DNA of 64,000 nucleotides from Streptomyces lasiicapitis. Lineage in GTDB: Bacteria; Actinomycetota; Actinomycetes; Streptomycetales; Streptomycetaceae. How positions within the stretch are numbered: position 1 is the stretch's first letter; each line of letters starts with the position of its first letter. The translations under genes were made by a program, and so were the position numbers. Where the stretch lies: assembly GCF_014646335.1 (NCBI RefSeq), contig NZ_BMNG01000001.1:550235-614234 (forward strand), read 5' to 3'. The notes beneath the pieces were generated by a model. That model ran no database searches, was not told the origin of the DNA, and saw nothing but the letters and a program-made list of their open reading frames with translations. Positions 9,302 to 17,523 of the stretch are shown one piece after another.

Positions 9302-9625
9302 ATGACCGCACGTCGCACGCTGTTGACCGCAGCCACAGCCGGGGCCCTGCTCGGCGCCCTGTGGTTCGTCCCCTCCGCCAAGGCAACAGCATCGCCGGCC
9401 CCGGCCGGCGCGCCCTCCCACACCTCGACCGCCCCCTCCCACACCTCAGCCGCCCCCTCCCACCTCGCGGCCGCCCCGCCCCACGAGACGGCCACCGCCA
9501 CCCACCTGCCCGACTCGGGCGCGGACACCGACACGACTCCGTACGTGGCCGGGGGGACGGCGTTCCTCGGGCTGGGGGCGGGGTTCGTTCTGTACTCGGT
9601 ACGACGGGATGGGGCGGAGGGGTAG
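9302..9625 (+). CDS. Small exported protein with a sortase-signal-like C terminus
   Basis: A 107-aa protein, not recognised by name. It has a twin-Arg-containing N terminus and hydrophobic signal segment (TLLTAATAGALLGALWF), then a 45-residue Ala/Pro/Ser/Thr/His-rich stretch with near repeats of APSHTS. It ends LPDSG, a 20-residue hydrophobic helix and RRDGAEG. That last layout, a pentapeptide resembling LPxTG, a membrane span and a basic tail, is the pattern of cell-wall sorting signals. Streptomyces housekeeping sortases prefer LAxTG, so LPDSG would be a variant. The start at 9302 follows AAGGGGGA. It could also be a simple single-span membrane protein. Confidence 0.6.
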   Translation: MTARRTLLTAATAGALLGALWFVPSAKATASPAPAGAPSHTSTAPSHTSAAPSHLAAAPPHETATATHLPDSGADTDTTPYVAGGTAFLGLGAGFVLYSVRRDGAEG

Positions 9626-9635
9626 CCGGGGGCGG

Positions 9636-10008
9636 CTACTGGGGGGCCGTTGCCCCGGTGGCCGGGGCGGCGAAGTCGGCCGTGTCCAGGTCGAAGGCGA
9701 AGGGCTCGGGAATGTGCAGCGTGTCCCCGAACCGCACCGTGGTGCGGGACCGGTACCCCTTCGGCGACGGGCCCCAGAAGGCCGTGATCTCCTCCGCCTG
9801 CATGTCGAGGACGAGGTAGACGGGCACCACACGCCCGTACGTATCAAGCTTGTATCGGCTTCCTGCAGCACAACCTGGACCACGGCGACACGACGATCTT
9901 CCCCCGGATGAGCTCGGCCTTGTAGCCGTCAGGTGTATTGAGTTCCTCGACGAGGCGAAGCATGTCCTCGAAGGCTTCGCCCGGGGAGGGCTGGATCACT
10001 GCGCTCAC
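9636..10008 (-). pseudogene. Broken Uma2-family (DUF820) gene
   Basis: Two pieces of a Uma2-family protein lie in different frames. The 5' piece starts at GTG 10008 and reads SAVIQPSPGEAFEDMLRLVE through GKIVVSPWSR, then runs to a stop at 9844. The 3' piece, about 9853-9636, reads KLDTYGRVVPVYLVLDMQAE and ends ATGATAPQ. Intact family members are about 185-195 aa. Here the middle of some 80-100 residues, which carries most of the PD-(D/E)XK-like core, is missing and the frame changes at the junction. The GTG overlaps the stop of the upstream ATPase gene (GTGA), so the gene was once translationally coupled to it. Inferred: recent internal deletion. Confidence 0.75.
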
Positions 10009-10517
10009 GCCGCGACCGCCCATTCGCCGGGCCGACCGGCCCCCAGCTCGAACCAGAGCAGCTTTCCGCCCCGGCCGAAGAGGTCGTCCCCGAGCAGGTA
10101 GCCGCCCCACGCGTGCGCGTAGTGACACACGAGGAACAGACCCCGGCCGCCGTCGGCCTCCCCTGCCGGGGTGGGCGGGACCGGCCGTAGGGCCCCGCAC
10201 CGGCCCCGCTCGCCCCGGTCGAACGGTGGCGGGATGTGCGCGTCGGTGTCCCACACCGTGACGCGCAGGCCGCGCCCGCCGTCCAGCTCGCGCAGCCGCA
10301 GGGCGGCGGGGCCGCGGCTGTGCCGGTAGGCGTTGGTGACCAGTTCCGATGTCAGCAGCTCGGCGACGTCGTTGAGTACGGAGAGGCCGTGGGCGGAGAG
10401 GACGGTACGGAGGGTGGCTCGGGCGATGCGGGGCGACCGGGGGTCGTGGGGGAGGTGGAGGGCGTACGTCCATGCGGGGGCGGGAGTTGGGGGTTGCGGC
10501 GGGGATACGGTGGCCAT
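10005..10517 (-). CDS. Anti-sigma-factor-type ATP-binding protein (HATPase, RsbW-like)
   Basis: A 170-aa single-domain GHKL ATPase. The N box is SELVTNAYRHS (about residues 55-65), followed by VTVWDTDA and the glycine-rich GGRGLFLV near 130-137. Streptomyces has many such proteins. Family members bind or phosphorylate anti-anti-sigma partners or act beside HTH/DUF397 pairs. The ATG at 10517 has CAGGAG 5 nt upstream. It is divergent from the WhiJ-like regulator at 10694, with a 176-bp shared promoter region, and was coupled to the now broken Uma2 gene. This ATPase plus HTH plus DUF397 arrangement resembles the abaA/whiJ-type loci that influence antibiotic production and sporulation. Role inferred from context. 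Confidence 0.85.
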   Translation of the reverse strand: MATVSPPQPPTPAPAWTYALHLPHDPRSPRIARATLRTVLSAHGLSVLNDVAELLTSELVTNAYRHSRGPAALRLRELDGGRGLRVTVWDTDAHIPPPFDRGERGRCGALRPVPPTPAGEADGGRGLFLVCHYAHAWGGYLLGDDLFGRGGKLLWFELGAGRPGEWAVAA

Positions 10518-10609
10518 GGCTGGCTCCTGGGAGGTGGGGGCACGGTGCTCATCCGGCTGACGCCGGGGGCTGGTTGAGCGAAGTGGGCACCACCGTAGGG
10601 CAGTTGATG

Positions 10610-10623
10610 TGATACTTGATACC
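10610..10623. promoter_or_regulatory. Heptamer direct repeat in the divergent whiJ-like promoter region
   Basis: TGATACT and TGATACC lie back to back in an AT-richer patch between the ATPase gene and the HTH gene. Tandem heptamers in the middle of a divergent promoter could be a binding site for the adjacent HTH protein or a promoter element. Only the repeat is seen; the role is a guess. Confidence 0.3.
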
Positions 10624-10693
10624 GAACTGACGTGACGCTTCATTTTTCCCTCGTGTGAGTGACCGCGAGGCAGGTCCAGGAGAGAGGGCACAC

Positions 10694-11545
10694 GTGCCGC
10701 CCAGCACCAGCCCCACGCTGCGGCAGCAGCGCTTGGGGAGCGAACTGCGCAAGCTCCGCGAGCACGCGGGCCTGACGGCGACGGCCGCGGCGGCCCGCCT
10801 GGGCCTCAAGCAGGGGCAGATCAGCAGCATCGAGACGGGCCGGTACCCCGTCAGCGCCGATCGGGTGCGCACCTTCGCACGCAGTTACAGCTGCGGGGAC
10901 GACGAACTCGTGGACGCCCTGGCCGCGATGACCGGTGGCCGCAAGCGCGGATGGTGGGACGAGTACCGGGAGCACCTGCCGGTGGGGCTCATCGACCTCG
11001 CCGAGCTGGAGCACCATGCTGTCGGCCTGCGCGCCGCCCTCGTGGTCCACATTCCAGCGCTGCTACAGACCACGGACCACGCCCGCGCCCTCTTCCAGCA
11101 GGCGGTCCCGCCCCTGCGGCCGTACGAGATCGAGCACCGCGTCACGCACCGGGTCAAACGGCAGGGCATTCTGCACCGCGACAGCCCGCCCCCTTACAGC
11201 GCCGTCATCCACGAGTCGGCCCTGCGCATGGGATACGGCGGTCCTGCCGTGATCCGCGATCAGCTCCAGCACATCATCGACATGAGCGAGCTGAAACACG
11301 TCACCGTGCGGGTCATCCCGTTCGGCAAAGGCTGCTTCCCGGGCACGGGACAACCCATCGACTACGTCAAGGGGCCGGTTCCGCAGCTCGACACGGTTCA
11401 ACTGGACACGCATCATGGCTGCGAATTCCTGGACGCGTCCGCCCAGTTGAGCAAGTACCGCTCGGTGATCGACCGCATGGAAGACGGCGCACTCGACCCC
11501 GCGGAGTCACGCGACCACATCCACCGCATCGCCCAGAGCACCTGA
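10694..11545 (+). CDS. WhiJ-like XRE regulator (HTH plus DUF5753)
   Basis: A 283-aa regulator. An XRE helix-turn-helix occupies about residues 10-65 (LRQQRLGSELRKLREHAGL, QGQISSIETGR). A C-terminal DUF5753 region of about 190 residues follows, containing YEIEHRVTHRVKRQ and VRVIPFGKGCFPGT. I chose GTG 10694 because AGGAGAGAGG lies 8 nt upstream; an in-frame GTG 39 nt earlier lacks such a site. A DUF397 gene follows 10 nt downstream. Known of the family: in S. coelicolor WhiJ-type repressors work with small DUF397 partners that relieve repression. Here the locus also has a divergent ATPase, so the three probably form one regulatory module. Targets unknown. Confidence 0.9.
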   Translation: MPPSTSPTLRQQRLGSELRKLREHAGLTATAAAARLGLKQGQISSIETGRYPVSADRVRTFARSYSCGDDELVDALAAMTGGRKRGWWDEYREHLPVGLIDLAELEHHAVGLRAALVVHIPALLQTTDHARALFQQAVPPLRPYEIEHRVTHRVKRQGILHRDSPPPYSAVIHESALRMGYGGPAVIRDQLQHIIDMSELKHVTVRVIPFGKGCFPGTGQPIDYVKGPVPQLDTVQLDTHHGCEFLDASAQLSKYRSVIDRMEDGALDPAESRDHIHRIAQST

Positions 11546-11555
11546 CGAGGCCCCC

Positions 11556-11735
11556 ATGACCGACCTCCAGTGGCAGAAGTCCACCTACAGCCCGGACTCC
11601 TCGAACTGCGTTTACGTCGCCGCCTCCCCCGACGGCACCATCCACCTCCGCGAAAGCGACGCCCCGGACGTCACCCTCACCACCGGCCCCCGCCAACTCC
11701 AAGCCCTCATAACCGCCCTGCGCCGAACCAGCTGA
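11556..11735 (+). CDS. DUF397 domain protein, partner of the WhiJ-like regulator
   Basis: A 59-aa DUF397 protein with the family pattern: LQWQKSTYSPDSSNCVYVA, then an R-SDAPD-like turn (LRESDAPDVTL) and a helical end (QLQALITALRR). It begins 10 nt after the HTH gene, so the two are almost certainly co-transcribed. Known of the family: such proteins act with neighbouring HTH/DUF5753 regulators, and some pairs have been likened to toxin-antitoxin modules. The stop at 11735 lies 1 bp from the stop of the convergent ROK gene. Confidence 0.9.
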   Translation: MTDLQWQKSTYSPDSSNCVYVAASPDGTIHLRESDAPDVTLTTGPRQLQALITALRRTS

Positions 11736-11736
11736 A

Positions 11737-13023
11737 CTAGCCCCCACCCCGCCGCGAAAACACCACACCCCGCGCCGGCCCCAGCGCCGTGGCCACCGCG
11801 CCGAGCACCACCGCGTCCTCCCCGAGGGCGCTCGCCGCGATGCGTGGGCGTAGCGGGGTCAAGGTGCGCAGGGTCTCCTGGACCGGTTCCAGGACCAGAT
11901 CCAGGCCCTGGCCCACGCCGCCGCCGAGGACGACCAGGTCGGGGTCGAGGACGGCGGCCGCCGCGGCGATCGTGTAGGCAACGCGTTCGACCTCCAGGCC
12001 AACCGCCTTGCGAGCGGCGGGAGTTCCGGCTCGGGCCGCGTCGAAGACGATCTTCGCGGAGAGCTGGCCGGTCATGCCGAAGCGCCGGGCCGCCTCGACG
12101 ACGGCCACCCCGGACACCGCGTCCTCCAGCGTGTCCGGCTTCTGCCGCCCCGGCCACGGCAGGAAGCCGATCTCACCCGCACCCCCGCGCGCCCCGGTGA
12201 ACAGCCGCCCCTCGCTCACCACGCCCATGCCGAGGCCCGTACCGATCATGATGTACGCGAAGAGGCGGCTCCCCGCGCCGACGCCGAACGTGTACTCGCC
12301 AAGGGCGGCGAGGTTGGCGTCGTTGTGGACGTCGAGCGGTACGCCGCCCAACTGGGCGCGCAGTCCGTCGATGAGGCCCGCGCGGCCCCAGCCGGGCAGG
12401 TGGTTGGCAAAGCGAACGCGGCGCCGCTCGGCGTCGTACACCCCCGGCGTGCCGAGCACCGCGTGCACGACCGCCGCGTCCCCGACGCCCGAACCGGCCA
12501 CGGCCTCGCGGCAGGTGGCCGCGATCAGGTCGACGAGCGCGCCGGAGCTGCGGGCCCGGTTGCGTACGTCGGCGCGCTCCACCACCGTGCCGTCGAGGTC
12601 GGCGAGGGCGACGCGGAGCCAGCCGCGCCCGACGTCGACGCCGAGGACGTGTCCGGCGGTGGGGTCGGCGACGTACAACACCGCCGTCCGCCCGCGCTCG
12701 GGCGCGCGCGTGCCCGCCTCGCGGACCAGGCCGGACTCCGCCAGGGCGGCGAGCGCGCTGGAGACGGTGGGCTTGGAAAGGCCGGTCTCGCGGGCGAGCT
12801 GGGCGCGCGAGGCGGCGCCGCCGGCGCGCAGGCGGTCGAGCAGCAGGCGTTCGTTGGCCGCGCGCAGGCGCGAGCGGTTCCAGGTCGGCGCGGGGCCCTC
12901 GGCGGACACCTCGCCCACATGTCGGACGGGCATGCCGCCATCCTCCCGCAGACGACCGAACACCGGACCGTTCCCCATGCCGATCCCCTTACCGAACCTT
13001 TCCCGGCGGGCCCCTTGACGCAC
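11737..13023 (-). CDS. ROK-family transcriptional regulator
   Basis: A regulator of 428 aa from GTG 13023. An N-terminal winged helix-turn-helix (LSKPTVSSALAALAESGLV) is followed by an ROK sugar-kinase fold with the phosphate-binding DVGRGWLRVAL, HNDANLAALGE and IGTGLGMGV. The usual ROK zinc motif (CxCGxxGCxE) is missing: after GGAGEIGFLPW the sequence has no cysteines. A sensing rather than kinase role is therefore likely. Start choice: AAGGAGG lies 8 nt before GTG 13023; ATG 12978 behind AAGGGGAT is the alternative (413 aa). It is divergent from the APC permease, which it may control, and convergent with the DUF397 gene. Effector unknown; often a sugar in this family. Confidence 0.88.
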   Translation of the reverse strand: MRQGARRERFGKGIGMGNGPVFGRLREDGGMPVRHVGEVSAEGPAPTWNRSRLRAANERLLLDRLRAGGAASRAQLARETGLSKPTVSSALAALAESGLVREAGTRAPERGRTAVLYVADPTAGHVLGVDVGRGWLRVALADLDGTVVERADVRNRARSSGALVDLIAATCREAVAGSGVGDAAVVHAVLGTPGVYDAERRRVRFANHLPGWGRAGLIDGLRAQLGGVPLDVHNDANLAALGEYTFGVGAGSRLFAYIMIGTGLGMGVVSEGRLFTGARGGAGEIGFLPWPGRQKPDTLEDAVSGVAVVEAARRFGMTGQLSAKIVFDAARAGTPAARKAVGLEVERVAYTIAAAAAVLDPDLVVLGGGVGQGLDLVLEPVQETLRTLTPLRPRIAASALGEDAVVLGAVATALGPARGVVFSRRGGG

Positions 13024-13070
13024 TAAGTAAGCCTCCTTAACTATATCGCCCACGTCGAGGAGGAGGCCCC

Positions 13071-14600
13071 ATGTCCGGAGCACCGCCCGCAGACCGCCCA
13101 CCGCCCAACTCGCCTTCCCCCAAAGGTTCTCCCGAAGGGGGCTTCGTCCGCCGGGTAGGCCCCTTCCAGGCCACCGCCATCAACATGAGCCAGATGTGCG
13201 GCATCGGCCCGTTCGTGACGATCCCGCTGATGGTGGCGGCGTTCGGCGGGCCGCAGGCCGTGACCGGGTTCGTGGCGGGCGCGCTGCTCGCGCTCGCGGA
13301 CGGGCTCGTCTGGGCGGAGCTGAGCGCCGCGATGCCGGGCTCGGGCGGCAGTTACGTCTATCTGCGGCAGGCGTTCCAGTACCGCACGGGCCGGCTGATG
13401 CCGTTCCTCTTCGTGTGGACGGCGATGCTCTTCATCCCCATCGGCATGTCCACGGGCATCGTCGGCTTCGTGCAGTACCTGGGCTATCTGGCGCCCGACA
13501 TGGGCCGGACCACCGGCGACCTGATCGGGCTCGGTGTCATCGCCCTGGTCATCGCGCTGCTGTGGCGCGGCATCGAGCACATCGCGCGCATCACGGCGGT
13601 GATGTGGGTCGTCATGATCGTCTCGGTCGGCCTTGTCATCCTCGCCTCGCTCACGCACTTCGACGCGGACATGGCGTTCACGTACCCCTCGGACGCCTTC
13701 GAGCTGACGAGCAACCACTTCTGGATCGGCTTCGCGGGCGGCCTGACCATCGGCATCTACGACTACCTCGGCTACAACACGGCCGCCTACATGGGCGCCG
13801 AGATCAAGAACCCCGGCCGCACACTCCCCCGCGCGATCGTCTTCTCGATCCTCGGCATCATGACGATCTACCTCCTGCTCCAGATCGGCACGCTCGGCGT
13901 CATCGACTGGCACCGCATGACGGACCCCGGCGACATCGCCTCAACGTCCGTGGCGTCGGCGGTACTTGAGGAGACCTGGGGCAAGGGCCCCGCGAACGTG
14001 ATCACGGTCCTCATCCTGATCACGGCGTTCGCGTCGGTCTTCGCGGGCCTGCTCGGTGGCTCCCGGGTGCCGTACGACGCGGCGCGCGACCGCGTCTTCT
14101 TCCGCCCGTACGCCAGGCTCCACCCCCGCCACCGCTTCCCCACCCTCGGCCTCGCGACGATGGGCGTGGTGACGTCGGCGGGCTTCCTGCTCGGCCGCCA
14201 CACGGACCTGGCGACCCTGATCCAACTCCTCACGGCGGTGATGGTCCTGGTGCAGGCCCTTGCCCAGATCCTCGCCCTGACCGTCCTGCGCCGCCGCCAG
14301 CCGAACCTGCGCCGCCCCTACCGCATGTGGCTCTACCCGCTCCCGAGCCTGATCGCCCTGGCGGGCTGGCTGGTCATCTACGGCTACGCCGACAAGAACT
14401 CCCCGGGCCGCCACCCCATCGAGTGGTCCCTGGCCTGGGTCGCGCTCGGCTGCGTGGCGTTCCTGGTGTGGGCCCGCCGGGAGAAGGTGTGGCCGTTCGG
14501 GCCGCGGGAGATCAGCGAGGAGTACTTGGCGGCGGAGGAGGGGCCCGGCGGCGGCCCGGCTCCGGACGAACCGGAGCCGGAGCCGGTGCCGCGCGCCTGA
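13071..14600 (+). CDS. APC-superfamily amino-acid permease
   Basis: A 509-aa inner-membrane transporter with about 12 hydrophobic segments. It includes the APC-type first helix (GPFQATAINMSQMCGIGPFV), an unwound GPFVTIP segment, and a signature region around GSGGSYVYLRQAFQY. The C-terminal tail is rich in Glu, Gly and Pro and probably cytoplasmic. The start ATG follows GAGGAGGAGG. It is divergent from the ROK regulator with 47 bp between the starts and convergent with hutH, 11 bp apart. The substrate cannot be read from the sequence. An amino acid or polyamine is likely, and histidine is possible only by neighbourhood. Confidence 0.85.
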   Translation: MSGAPPADRPPPNSPSPKGSPEGGFVRRVGPFQATAINMSQMCGIGPFVTIPLMVAAFGGPQAVTGFVAGALLALADGLVWAELSAAMPGSGGSYVYLRQAFQYRTGRLMPFLFVWTAMLFIPIGMSTGIVGFVQYLGYLAPDMGRTTGDLIGLGVIALVIALLWRGIEHIARITAVMWVVMIVSVGLVILASLTHFDADMAFTYPSDAFELTSNHFWIGFAGGLTIGIYDYLGYNTAAYMGAEIKNPGRTLPRAIVFSILGIMTIYLLLQIGTLGVIDWHRMTDPGDIASTSVASAVLEETWGKGPANVITVLILITAFASVFAGLLGGSRVPYDAARDRVFFRPYARLHPRHRFPTLGLATMGVVTSAGFLLGRHTDLATLIQLLTAVMVLVQALAQILALTVLRRRQPNLRRPYRMWLYPLPSLIALAGWLVIYGYADKNSPGRHPIEWSLAWVALGCVAFLVWARREKVWPFGPREISEEYLAAEEGPGGGPAPDEPEPEPVPRA

Positions 14601-14611
14601 GGAGTGGGGCC

Positions 14612-16156
14612 CTAGGCCAGGGGCCCGGTGACCGGCTCCACGGCTGCGACCAGCCGACCCTCGCGTACGAAGGTGTCCGCGGCCGCGAGGTCGGGCGCGA
14701 GGTAGCGGTCCGGGCCGGGGCCCTCGACGCCGGCCTTGCGGACGGCCTCGATGACGGCGCGGCTCGCGGGGGCCGGGGTCAGGCCCTCGCGCAGCTCGAT
14801 CGCGCGTGTGGCGGCGTACAACTCAACAGCGATGATCCGCCCCAGATTGCCCACGGCCGTACGCAGTTTGCGCGCGGCCGACCACCCCATGGACACGTGG
14901 TCCTCCTGCATCGCGGAGGAGGGGATGGAGTCGGCCGAGGCGGGCACGGCGAGGCGCTTCATCTCGCTCACCAGCGCCGCCTGCGTGTACTGGGCGATCA
15001 TCAGGCCCGAGTCGACGCCCGCGTCGTCCGCGAGGAACGGCGGCAGGCCGTGCGACCGGTTCTTGTCGAGCAGCCGGTCGGTGCGGCGCTCGGCGATCGA
15101 GCCGAGGTCGGCGGCGGCGATGGCCAGGAAGTCGAGTACGTACGCCACGGGGGCGCCGTGGAAGTTGCCGTTCGACTCGACGCGGCCGTCGGGCAGCACG
15201 ACGGGGTTGTCGACGGCGGAGGCGAGTTCGCGCTCGGCGACGGTGCGGGCGTGGCTGAGCGTGTCCCGGCCCGCCCCCGCGACCTGCGGGGCGCAGCGCA
15301 CCGAGTACGCGTCCTGCACGCGGGGCGCGTCGTCCTGGTGATGGCCCGTCAGGCCCGAACCGGCAAGCACGGCGAGCATGTTGGCGGCGGAGGCGGCCTG
15401 GCCCGGGTGCGGGCGGATGGCGTGCAGCTCGGGGGCGAGCACCTTGGCGGTGCCGAGGAGCGCCTCCAGGCTGAGGGCGGCGGTGATGTCGGCGGACTTG
15501 TAAAGGGTGTCGAGGTCGGCGAGGGCCATGACCAGCATGCCGAGCATGCCGTCGGTGCCGTTGAGGAGGGCGAGGCCCTCCTTCTCGCGGAGCTCGACCG
15601 GGGTGATGCCGTGCGCGGCGAGCAGTTCCCCGGCGGGCTTCAGCTCTCCGTCCGGGCCCTCGGCCTCGCCTTCGCCCATCAGCGTCAGCGCGCAGTGGCT
15701 CAGGGGGGCGAGGTCGCCGGAGCAGCCGAGGGAGCCGTACTCGTGGACGACCGGCGTGATGCCGGCGTTCAACACATCGGCCATGGTCTGCGCGACCTCA
15801 GGGCGTACGCCGGTGTGGCCCGAACAGACGGTCTTCAGGCGCAGGAACATCAGCGCGCGCACGACCTCGCGCTCCACGCGCGGGCCCATTCCCGCCGCGT
15901 GCGAGCGGACGATGTTGCGCTGCAGCGCGGCGCGGAGGTCCGGGCCGATGTGCCGGGTGGCGAGGGCGCCGAAGCCGGTGCTGACGCCGTAGACGGGCTC
16001 CGGCTTGGCCGCGAGCGCGTCCACGATCTCGCGGGCCGCGGCGAGGGCGGTCACGGCGTCCTCGCCGAGTTCGACGCGGGCGTTGTGTCTTGCGACGGCT
16101 ACGACGTCCTCTGCGGTTGTGCCGGTGGTTCCCAGCACCACGGTCTGCATATCCAT
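14612..16156 (-). CDS. hutH: Histidine ammonia-lyase
   Basis: A 514-aa enzyme that removes ammonia from L-histidine to give urocanate, the first step of histidine catabolism. The MIO prosthetic group should form at residues 145-147, Cys-Ser-Gly (GSLGCSGDLAPL). Most family members have Ala-Ser-Gly; as I recall, Streptomyces enzymes have Cys here, so this is not a defect. Other landmarks are YGVSTGFGAL, the NGTDGML segment, and QEDHVSMG near the C terminus. No Shine-Dalgarno sequence precedes the ATG, and an inverted repeat abuts it, hinting at a leaderless mRNA with an operator at the start. The rest of the hut pathway is not in this window. Confidence 0.95.
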   Translation of the reverse strand: MDMQTVVLGTTGTTAEDVVAVARHNARVELGEDAVTALAAAREIVDALAAKPEPVYGVSTGFGALATRHIGPDLRAALQRNIVRSHAAGMGPRVEREVVRALMFLRLKTVCSGHTGVRPEVAQTMADVLNAGITPVVHEYGSLGCSGDLAPLSHCALTLMGEGEAEGPDGELKPAGELLAAHGITPVELREKEGLALLNGTDGMLGMLVMALADLDTLYKSADITAALSLEALLGTAKVLAPELHAIRPHPGQAASAANMLAVLAGSGLTGHHQDDAPRVQDAYSVRCAPQVAGAGRDTLSHARTVAERELASAVDNPVVLPDGRVESNGNFHGAPVAYVLDFLAIAAADLGSIAERRTDRLLDKNRSHGLPPFLADDAGVDSGLMIAQYTQAALVSEMKRLAVPASADSIPSSAMQEDHVSMGWSAARKLRTAVGNLGRIIAVELYAATRAIELREGLTPAPASRAVIEAVRKAGVEGPGPDRYLAPDLAAADTFVREGRLVAAVEPVTGPLA

Positions 16157-16180
16157 ATTCAGGGAGCCTACGCACTGAAT
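16157..16180. promoter_or_regulatory. Inverted repeat immediately upstream of hutH
   Basis: Arms ATTCAG (16157-16162) and CTGAAT (16175-16180) are separated by 12 nt and directly abut the hutH start codon. The position fits a repressor site overlapping a transcription start. Short arms make chance occurrence possible. Confidence 0.35.
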
Positions 16181-16275
16181 CGCCTCGTGTCACGAGTCCG
16201 TCTGCCCCTCTGTTTCCCCCGCCACTGCGCGGCACCGCTCTCCCACCCGCCCGCCCGTTTCCGGCACTCCGGCGG

Positions 16276-17430
16276 CTACCGGCCCCGGAACCGGCGGCGC
16301 TCCCCCGCCCCCGTCGGGCGGGCCGAGTCCGCGAGGCGGATCACCGGGTCGTCGGCGCCCTCACGGCCGGCGATCACGGGGACCCGGGCGCGCGCTGCCT
16401 TGGCGCGGTACTGGGCCGCGTCGGCGAGGCGGAACAGGCGGCGGGCGGAGCGTACGGCGCCGATCGGGTCGCCCGTGGACGCCACCCCGCACGCGACTCC
16501 GTCGCCGAGCTCCAACTCGCCCGCCCGCAGGCACAGTTCATCGGCGACCCGTACCACCTCGTCCGACGAGGGACCCACGGAGAGGAGACAGAACTCGTCA
16601 CCGCCCAGGCGCGCGGCCAGCGCGCCCGGCAGCATCGCCCCGCACAGCGAAAGGACCGACCCGAAGCGTTCGAGGAGGCGGTCGCCGACCGCGTGGCCGA
16701 GGCTGTCGTTGACCCGCTTGAGGCCGTTGAGGTCGCACACGACGAGGCTCACCACGGCCCCCTCGGCCCGGTGCCGCTCCACGGCCTCGTCGAGCCGCAG
16801 GTCCACCGCGCGCCGGTTGGCGAGACCCGTCAGGGAGTCCGTGAAGGCGAGCCGCCGCGCCTCCTCGAGGCGCTCGGTCTGGGCGATACCCGCCGCGACC
16901 ACCGCGACGAGCACGGAGGCGAAATCCGCGTCCGCCCGCTCGAAAACGGGCTCCCCCACGGGCCGGGCCACGTACAGCTCACCCCAGGCCCGCCCGTGCA
17001 GCACGATCGGCGCCACCACACAGCACCCGCGCCCACGCCGCCGCAGCGCGGCCACCCGCTGATGGCAGTACCCCGCACGCCCCCCGTCACCGGGCCCGGG
17101 CCCCGGCCCACCCGCCGTCTCGACCCACGCGTGCGGCTCCCCGCCCCCCGCCCACCGCTCGTGCAGGAACTCGGTGATCTCCGGGAACTGGTTCACGGGG
17201 TACGCCTCGTTCTCGGGGAACTCCTCCTCCCCGGCGGCCCGTTCACCCACGTTCGCGAGCACCCGCAGCCGCCCCCGCTCGCGCTCCCACACGGACAGCG
17301 CGGCGAAGCTCCCGCCCAGGGCGATCAGCGCACCCTGGGCGGCGGCCCGCCAGGACTCGCGCGGAGTGTGCGCGGCGGCCATGCCCTGCGCCAGGGCCAC
17401 GACGGCGCGCAGCCGGACGTCCTCACCCAT
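16276..17430 (-). CDS. GAF-GGDEF protein, putative diguanylate cyclase
   Basis: A 384-aa soluble protein. Residues of about 1-190 look like a GAF-type sensor domain. The rest is a GGDEF domain starting FTDSLTGLANRRAVD, with DLNGLKRVNDSLGHAVGD and an intact LGGDEF motif. All residues expected for c-di-GMP synthesis are present. No RxxD inhibitory site is seen five residues before the motif (ALAAR lies there), so product inhibition may be weak. No membrane segments. In Streptomyces c-di-GMP acts through BldD to delay development. From memory, a GGDEF protein next to hutH is conserved in S. coelicolor. Signal for the GAF domain unknown. Confidence 0.88.
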   Translation of the reverse strand: MGEDVRLRAVVALAQGMAAAHTPRESWRAAAQGALIALGGSFAALSVWERERGRLRVLANVGERAAGEEEFPENEAYPVNQFPEITEFLHERWAGGGEPHAWVETAGGPGPGPGDGGRAGYCHQRVAALRRRGRGCCVVAPIVLHGRAWGELYVARPVGEPVFERADADFASVLVAVVAAGIAQTERLEEARRLAFTDSLTGLANRRAVDLRLDEAVERHRAEGAVVSLVVCDLNGLKRVNDSLGHAVGDRLLERFGSVLSLCGAMLPGALAARLGGDEFCLLSVGPSSDEVVRVADELCLRAGELELGDGVACGVASTGDPIGAVRSARRLFRLADAAQYRAKAARARVPVIAGREGADDPVIRLADSARPTGAGERRRFRGR

Positions 17431-17523
17431 TGCTCCAGGTTACGGACATTTCACGCAAAGCGAGATGCAGGGGCGGAAAACCCCGAGGTCACGGGGCTCC
17501 CGCCCCCGTCGCCGCGGGCCCGA

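Noticed and set aside
13024..13043. TAAGTAAGCCTCCTTAACTA as an ROK operator
   Set aside because: The partial palindrome contains AAGGAGG correctly spaced before GTG 13023, so a ribosome site explains it more simply.
15721..15735. Cys in place of Ala in the MIO triad of histidine ammonia-lyase as a defect
   Set aside because: As I recall, Streptomyces enzymes naturally have Cys-Ser-Gly here and are active.
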